9,856 nucleotides of DNA from an uncultured Polyangiaceae bacterium (GTDB taxonomy: Bacteria > Myxococcota_A > Polyangia > Polyangiales > Houyiibacteriaceae). The number at the start of each line of letters is the position of its first letter. Positions within the stretch are counted from its first letter, which is position 1. The DNA lies in the NCBI GenBank assembly GCA_947258625.1, contig CAMYJN010000052.1:1-9856 (forward strand). Direction: 5' to 3'. Positions 6,687-9,856 of the stretch are shown in pieces. Under the pieces are notes generated by a model. That model was given only the letters and a program-made list of their open reading frames with translations, did not search any database and had not been told where the DNA came from. Both the position numbers and the translations under genes were made by a program.

Positions 6687-7507
6687 CGGTCGTCGCAGTC
6701 CGCGGCGCCAAGCGCACGGATCCTGCGCAGATCTTTCTTAGCCTCGGCGACGAGCTTCGACCTCTTGTGGTTTTTCAGTAGGGCCTTGAGCGCGGTGCTT
6801 GCGTCGTTGCACGAGCGCACGTCCAAGAAAGCTTTCGACATCTCGTAGAGCGTCTTGTCGAGCGCGTCACTCCTTCGGTAGGTCGACAACACCTTTTGGA
6901 ATTCCCCTAGCGCGGCCGCGGCCTGGCCCTGCTTCAGGTAGCTGGAGCCGATCATGTACTGCGCGTTGTCCGCATGCTCGTCCTTGGGGTACCGCTCCAC
7001 AAAGGCGCGCGCGAGCCCGCGTGTGTAGGAATACTTGTTGACGCGATACGCCTTCGTGAGCGCCTCCCAGTGCGCGCTCTTGCTCTTTGGAATCTCGTTC
7101 GAGTCGATCGGGACATCCATGCCGGCCGCGCGCGCGACTTCGCTCAGCCGGCGCTGCAGCTCGAGGCTCTGTTCGGCCTGCGCTTTGCTCGTTCCGCTGC
7201 TCTCATGACGAAGCTCCGCGATCTCGCCTTCCATCGTTGCGAGCCGCTGTTGGATCCTTTCGATTTGGAGACCTTGGTCGGCGCTGTTGCGGCGAAGGAC
7301 TCGGCTCGCCTCGGCGAGCGCTTCCTCGAGCTCCTTTCGTTTGACCTCCAGGTCTTCTTCGAGCGAGTCGAGGCGTTTTTGGTTGGCGGCAATGTCGGTC
7401 TGCATTTGGCTGATGCAGGCTGGCGCCGAGACGAGGGTGAGCGACAGCGCGGTGAGCCCCAGGGCGAGGCCTGAGCGCGTGCCGCCGAAAAGTGAAATCA
7501 TCCCCAT
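6683..7507 (-). CDS. cpoB: CpoB/YbgF-like coiled-coil and TPR cell-division coordinator
   Basis: A 274-residue exported protein. An N-terminal hydrophobic segment (about 12-30) ends SAPAC; cleavage may be by the ordinary signal peptidase, or Cys31 may be lipidated, although APAC is a poor lipobox. Residues 34-128 are a long charged heptad-rich coiled coil (for example RLDSLEEDLEVKRKELEEAL). The C-terminal half (about 145-265) has TPR-type repeats with FVERYPKDEHADNAQYMIG and GSSYLKQGQAAAALGEF, as in YbgF/CpoB. In E. coli CpoB trimerises, binds TolA and links Tol-Pal to septal peptidoglycan synthesis. That role is inferred here from the domain order and from lying one gene away from tolB. Unusually it is on the opposite strand, convergent with the DUF3604 gene. 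The start at 7507 is followed by a second Met two codons later; neither has a clear Shine-Dalgarno. Confidence 0.85.
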   Translation of the reverse strand: MGMISLFGGTRSGLALGLTALSLTLVSAPACISQMQTDIAANQKRLDSLEEDLEVKRKELEEALAEASRVLRRNSADQGLQIERIQQRLATMEGEIAELRHESSGTSKAQAEQSLELQRRLSEVARAAGMDVPIDSNEIPKSKSAHWEALTKAYRVNKYSYTRGLARAFVERYPKDEHADNAQYMIGSSYLKQGQAAAALGEFQKVLSTYRRSDALDKTLYEMSKAFLDVRSCNDASTALKALLKNHKRSKLVAEAKKDLRRIRALGAADCDDR

Positions 7508-7520
7508 GCCCAGACCATTT

Positions 7521-7526
7521 AGTATA
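7521..7526 (-). promoter_or_regulatory. -10-like element before cpoB
   Basis: On the minus strand TATACT (five of six -10 consensus bases) ends 13 nt before the cpoB ATG, in the 39-bp gap after the ATPase gene. No good -35 is visible. It predicts a leader of about 7 nt and a promoter separate from that of the ATPase gene. Confidence 0.4.
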
Positions 7527-7546
7527 GATGGGTTAGTCGGGCCATT

Positions 7547-8161
7547 TTATGAGTCCGTGTGGAGCAGGCCGTTGCGGTCCACGATAGCCTGCAGCTGTCG
7601 CAGACCGTCCTGAAGCTTCGCGAAAAACGAGGCGGTGTGCGGGACGAAATGGAAACTCGGGTGCTTGGACCAGAGCTCTCGGAGGCGCGTGTCGAGGCGC
7701 CGGGCCTCCTCGTTGGTCTCGGTTCGCGCTGGATTTCCGCCTTCGATCGAGATGTCGCCGACCGCGGCCGATTCGAAGAAGATCACGGCGTCGTAGCGGC
7801 CGAGCTCTTCTTCGAAGCTGGTGCGCAGAGTTGCGAAGAAGCCCGCGGGCGCGCTTTCCGGCCAGAAGGCGGCGCCGTCGATGGTGCCACGGTCGCAGAG
7901 CAAGACGCGGCCTGGGTAGAGCGCGCCCTGAATGTCTTCGAGCGCAACTTGGGCGTGGAAGATGGCCTTTTGAGTTGCGGCACGGGCCCGGGGTTCACCA
8001 ACACGAGGGAAGCCGCCGGTGAACAGCATCGTAGCCGTTTCGGGCACGATGACGATCTTTTCGCCGATCTCGCGGCGGAACAAGTCTGCGGCCGTGCTCT
8101 TCCCGCCCCCGGGGCCGCCGGTCAACACGATGCGAAAATGGTTTCGTTTCGAACCGTTCAT
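7547..8161 (-). CDS. AAA_28-type (NadR/TTD14-like) P-loop ATPase/kinase
   Basis: A 204-residue single-domain NTPase. FRIVLTGGPGGGKST (9-23) is a strong Walker A. IVIVPETATMLF (36-47) and the segment ending VLLCDRGTIDGAAFWPE (86-102) match the AAA_28 family (PF13521), where the post-P-loop Glu and the DRG sequence are characteristic. The family includes the NadR ribosylnicotinamide kinase domain and TTD14-like nucleotide-binding proteins; the substrate here cannot be told from sequence. I prefer the ATG at 8161 to the in-frame GTG at 8188. A -10-like TATCTT lies between them, and the extra nine residues before MNGSKRNHF look non-conserved. No membrane segment or signal is seen, so it is cytoplasmic. 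It is codirectional with cpoB (39-bp gap) and divergent from the alpha/beta hydrolase. Confidence 0.85.
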   Translation of the reverse strand: MNGSKRNHFRIVLTGGPGGGKSTAADLFRREIGEKIVIVPETATMLFTGGFPRVGEPRARAATQKAIFHAQVALEDIQGALYPGRVLLCDRGTIDGAAFWPESAPAGFFATLRTSFEEELGRYDAVIFFESAAVGDISIEGGNPARTETNEEARRLDTRLRELWSKHPSFHFVPHTASFFAKLQDGLRQLQAIVDRNGLLHTDS

Positions 8162-8171
8162 CTTCGAGGCT

Positions 8172-8177
8172 AAGATA
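8172..8177 (-). promoter_or_regulatory. -10-like element before the AAA_28 ATPase
   Basis: TATCTT on the minus strand ends 10 nt before the ATG at 8161 and would start transcription about 4 nt before that codon. There is no recognisable -35 and no ribosome site. It lies inside the alternative GTG-started reading and is the main reason for rejecting that longer start. Confidence 0.35.
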
Positions 8178-8345
8178 GCGGATTCCACGACGCCCGGGTA
8201 CGACGAAAGGCTTTGTCGACTTCCTTCCGGACACTGCAGAGCGGGGCTGCGAATCTCGCACGCCGGGGAGCGTCATCTGGTCCGAGGGGCGGGCGAGTTG
8301 CTGCTGTCGTAGCGAGGCCGCGCGCGCTCGGGTAAAGGAAGCAGG

Positions 8346-9248
8346 ATGGCAGTCCGACTCCCCGCTGGGCTCATTCGCAGCCTTCTCCGCTTCGTGCTGA
8401 AGCCTTTTCTTGGGCCGCCGTTCCCCGTCTCGTTTCAGAGAGTTTGGTTGCGGCTGGCGTCCAACGCCAACCTTCCCTCGAAGGCCTCTGAATTGCTGCC
8501 GCTCGACATCGAAAGCATGCCGGCGGTTCGGGCGCGGCCCCACGGCAGCGATCCGGATCGTACGATTCTCTATGTTCACGGTGGCGGCTACTGCGTTGGC
8601 AGCTGGCAATCGCATCGAGGACCGATCACGCACCTGGCGGTCGCGGCCGGCGCTGAGGTGTACGCACCCAACTATCGCCTCGCACCCGAGCATCCGTACC
8701 CTGAAGGCCTGGAGGACGCCTTGGCGGCGTATCGCTGGCTGCTCGCGACTGGGCTGTCGCCGTCGTCCATCGCCCTGGCAGGTGACTCGGCCGGCGGGGG
8801 CCTTGCGCTGGCGGCGGCGATCGCCATCCGTGATTCGGATCTTCCTGCGCCGTCCGCGCTGGTCCTGATCTCGCCCTGGGTGGATCTACGGTGCGACAGT
8901 CCGTCGATGACCCGTAACGTCCGCATCGACCCGATGTTGAGACCGAGTTGGTCGCGCGCATGCTCCAGGATGTACCTCGATGGACGTGACCCTGGGGACC
9001 CCGGCTGCTCTCCGCTCTTCGCAAGCCACGAAGACCTGCCGCCCATCCTCATTCAAACCGGGAGCGACGAGATTATCGTCGACGACTCGATCCGACTCGA
9101 AGCCAGCTGCCGCGAAGCCGGCGGTGACGTCACCCTTCAAGTGTTCGACGGGCTCTGGCACGACTTCCAAACCCACGCTGGCATTCTGGAAGCGGCGGAC
9201 GAGGCAATGGACAAGATCGCAGAGTTCCTCGACGGTCAGTGGAATTAA
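8346..9248 (+). CDS. Alpha/beta hydrolase, hormone-sensitive-lipase (family IV) esterase type
   Basis: A 300-residue cytoplasmic-looking carboxylic ester hydrolase (Abhydrolase_3 family). The oxyanion-hole motif HGGGY is at 78-82, the nucleophile elbow GDSAGG at 146-151 (Ser148), the acid in GSDEIIVDD (Asp241) and the histidine in GLWHDF (His272), so the triad is complete. YRLAPEHPYPE just after the first strands and SPWVDL after the elbow are typical of the HSL group. The length is usual for the family (about 300-320). The start has AAAGGAAGCAGG immediately upstream. Residues 1-40 form the hydrophobic N-terminal cap (LIRSLLRFVLKPFLG) that usually covers the active site. The natural substrate is unknown; short- or medium-chain esters are typical. 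It is divergent from the ATPase, and its 3' end faces the dehydrogenase with a 24-bp gap. Confidence 0.93.
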   Translation: MAVRLPAGLIRSLLRFVLKPFLGPPFPVSFQRVWLRLASNANLPSKASELLPLDIESMPAVRARPHGSDPDRTILYVHGGGYCVGSWQSHRGPITHLAVAAGAEVYAPNYRLAPEHPYPEGLEDALAAYRWLLATGLSPSSIALAGDSAGGGLALAAAIAIRDSDLPAPSALVLISPWVDLRCDSPSMTRNVRIDPMLRPSWSRACSRMYLDGRDPGDPGCSPLFASHEDLPPILIQTGSDEIIVDDSIRLEASCREAGGDVTLQVFDGLWHDFQTHAGILEAADEAMDKIAEFLDGQWN

Positions 9249-9272
9249 ACCACCGTGCCTGATCGCGCAACC

Positions 9273-9856
9273 CTACGGAAAGATCCCGTCCAGCGCATAG
9301 GCGCTCGCAACCGACTCGATGGCGCCGAGGTAAGCAGCAGTGCGTAGATCGGGCAGCGATCGTCGCTTCCAAGGTTCGCGAATTTTTTCGTAAGAGATCG
9401 CCATCGTATTTTCCAGCGCCGTACGAACGAAATCGATCTCGTTGGGCGCCTGGAGCAGAAGGGCGGCGTCCTCTGGAGGGACGCTCTTCCCGGTCAGGCG
9501 GCTGATCGCGTCGAGAATCCGATTGTTCGAGATCTGCTGATAGCGGCGGGTCATGCGCTCGAAGCTCACATGCGAGAGGTTCTTGATCCATTCGAAGTAC
9601 GACACCACGACGCCGCCCGCGTTCGCGTAAATATCCGGGAGCACCACGGCCCCAGCTTCGCGAAGAATCGCATCTGCCTGGGGATCGACTGGGCCATTTG
9701 CGGCCTCGACGATCACTTTCGCCTGGAGCTTCGGCGCGTTCTCAGCAGTGATTTGATGCTCGAGTGCGGATGGAATCAGCACGTCGCAAGGCTCTTCCAG
9801 GATAGCGTCCGGATTGGCCAGGTAGCGGGCGTCTGGGAAACCGCGAAGAGAGCCGG
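9273..9856 (-). CDS. Glu/Leu/Phe/Val dehydrogenase, C-terminal part (5' end outside window)
   Basis: The minus strand is open from the right edge to a TAG at 9273-9275, giving the last 193 residues. They include CDVLIPSALEHQIT, VIVEAANGPVDPQADAIL and VVLPDIYANAGGVVVSYFEW, which are signature segments of the nucleotide-binding domain of glutamate dehydrogenase-type enzymes. The C-terminus ends with SLPDLRTAAYLGAIESVA and a short DGIFP tail, normal for the family. The enzyme interconverts glutamate (or a branched-chain amino acid) and the 2-oxo acid with NAD(P). The catalytic Lys and substrate-binding residues are in the missing N-terminal half, so substrate and cofactor cannot be decided. The gene does not appear tied to its neighbours; its stop is 24 bp from that of the convergent hydrolase. 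Confidence 0.93.
   Translation of the reverse strand, partial: GSLRGFPDARYLANPDAILEEPCDVLIPSALEHQITAENAPKLQAKVIVEAANGPVDPQADAILREAGAVVLPDIYANAGGVVVSYFEWIKNLSHVSFERMTRRYQQISNNRILDAISRLTGKSVPPEDAALLLQAPNEIDFVRTALENTMAISYEKIREPWKRRSLPDLRTAAYLGAIESVASAYALDGIFP

Noticed and set aside
7559..8173. 204-codon plus-strand frame opposite the AAA_28 ATPase
   Set aside because: Nearly exact mirror of the ATPase gene. The minus strand has the Walker A motif; the plus-strand product has nothing recognisable.
8162..8345. Possible regulatory RNA or operator in the 184-bp divergent gap between ATPase and hydrolase
   Set aside because: Apart from the -10-like TATCTT and the hydrolase ribosome site I saw only short GC palindromes (CCCGGG) and no convincing structure, repeat or small ORF.
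7995..8693. 232-codon minus-strand frame spanning the ATPase/hydrolase intergenic region
   Set aside because: It crosses two well-supported genes out of phase and has no domain of its own.
9249..9272. Possible terminator between the convergent hydrolase and dehydrogenase genes
   Set aside because: The 24-bp gap contains no stable inverted repeat followed by a T-run on either strand.

Overview
The window is a GC-rich (about 60% by eye), densely coded piece of a Gram-negative chromosome. It is dominated by one envelope locus, a complete Tol-Pal set. The gene families (exported lipoprotein-type methyltransferase, large periplasmic DUF3604 protein, NadR/TTD14-like P-loop ATPase, Tol-Pal with a short TonB-like TolA) fit a deltaproteobacterial lineage such as Myxococcota. 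This is an inference from gene content; there is no rRNA or other marker here.

Layout. 1-400 (-): start of a probable lipoprotein carrying a class I SAM methyltransferase domain, running off the left edge. 401-592: AT-rich divergent promoter region. 593-4441 (+): pal, tolQ, tolR, tolA-like and tolB, tightly packed with gaps of 37, 3, 3 and 8 bp. 4470-6686 (+): a membrane-anchored, cysteine-rich DUF3604/PHP-like protein, 28 bp after tolB. 6683-7507 (-): a cpoB/ybgF-like coiled-coil and TPR protein, convergent with the DUF3604 gene and overlapping its stop codon. 7547-8161 (-): AAA_28-type P-loop NTPase, upstream of and codirectional with cpoB. 8346-9248 (+): hormone-sensitive-lipase-type alpha/beta hydrolase. 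9273-9856 (-): C-terminal part of a glutamate/leucine-type amino acid dehydrogenase, cut by the right edge.

How they work together. TolQ and TolR form the proton-driven inner-membrane motor. The TolA-like protein should reach across the periplasm to TolB and the peptidoglycan-binding lipoprotein Pal, and CpoB normally tunes this system to septal peptidoglycan synthesis. Compared with the classical enterobacterial order (tolQRAB-pal-cpoB), pal has moved to the front of the operon. The cpoB-like gene lies past an inserted DUF3604 gene on the other strand. The TolA-like protein lacks the usual long helical spacer and the transmembrane histidine. Pal has a divergent C-terminus and a substituted ligand-loop histidine.

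A second theme is transcriptional. Three genes without a clear Shine-Dalgarno (DUF3604, cpoB, the ATPase) have a TATnnT -10-like hexamer only 8-13 nt before the ATG, suggesting leaderless or very short-leader mRNAs. I saw no RNA genes, CRISPR arrays, insertion sequences or clear rho-independent terminators, and no gene-free stretch longer than about 190 bp.
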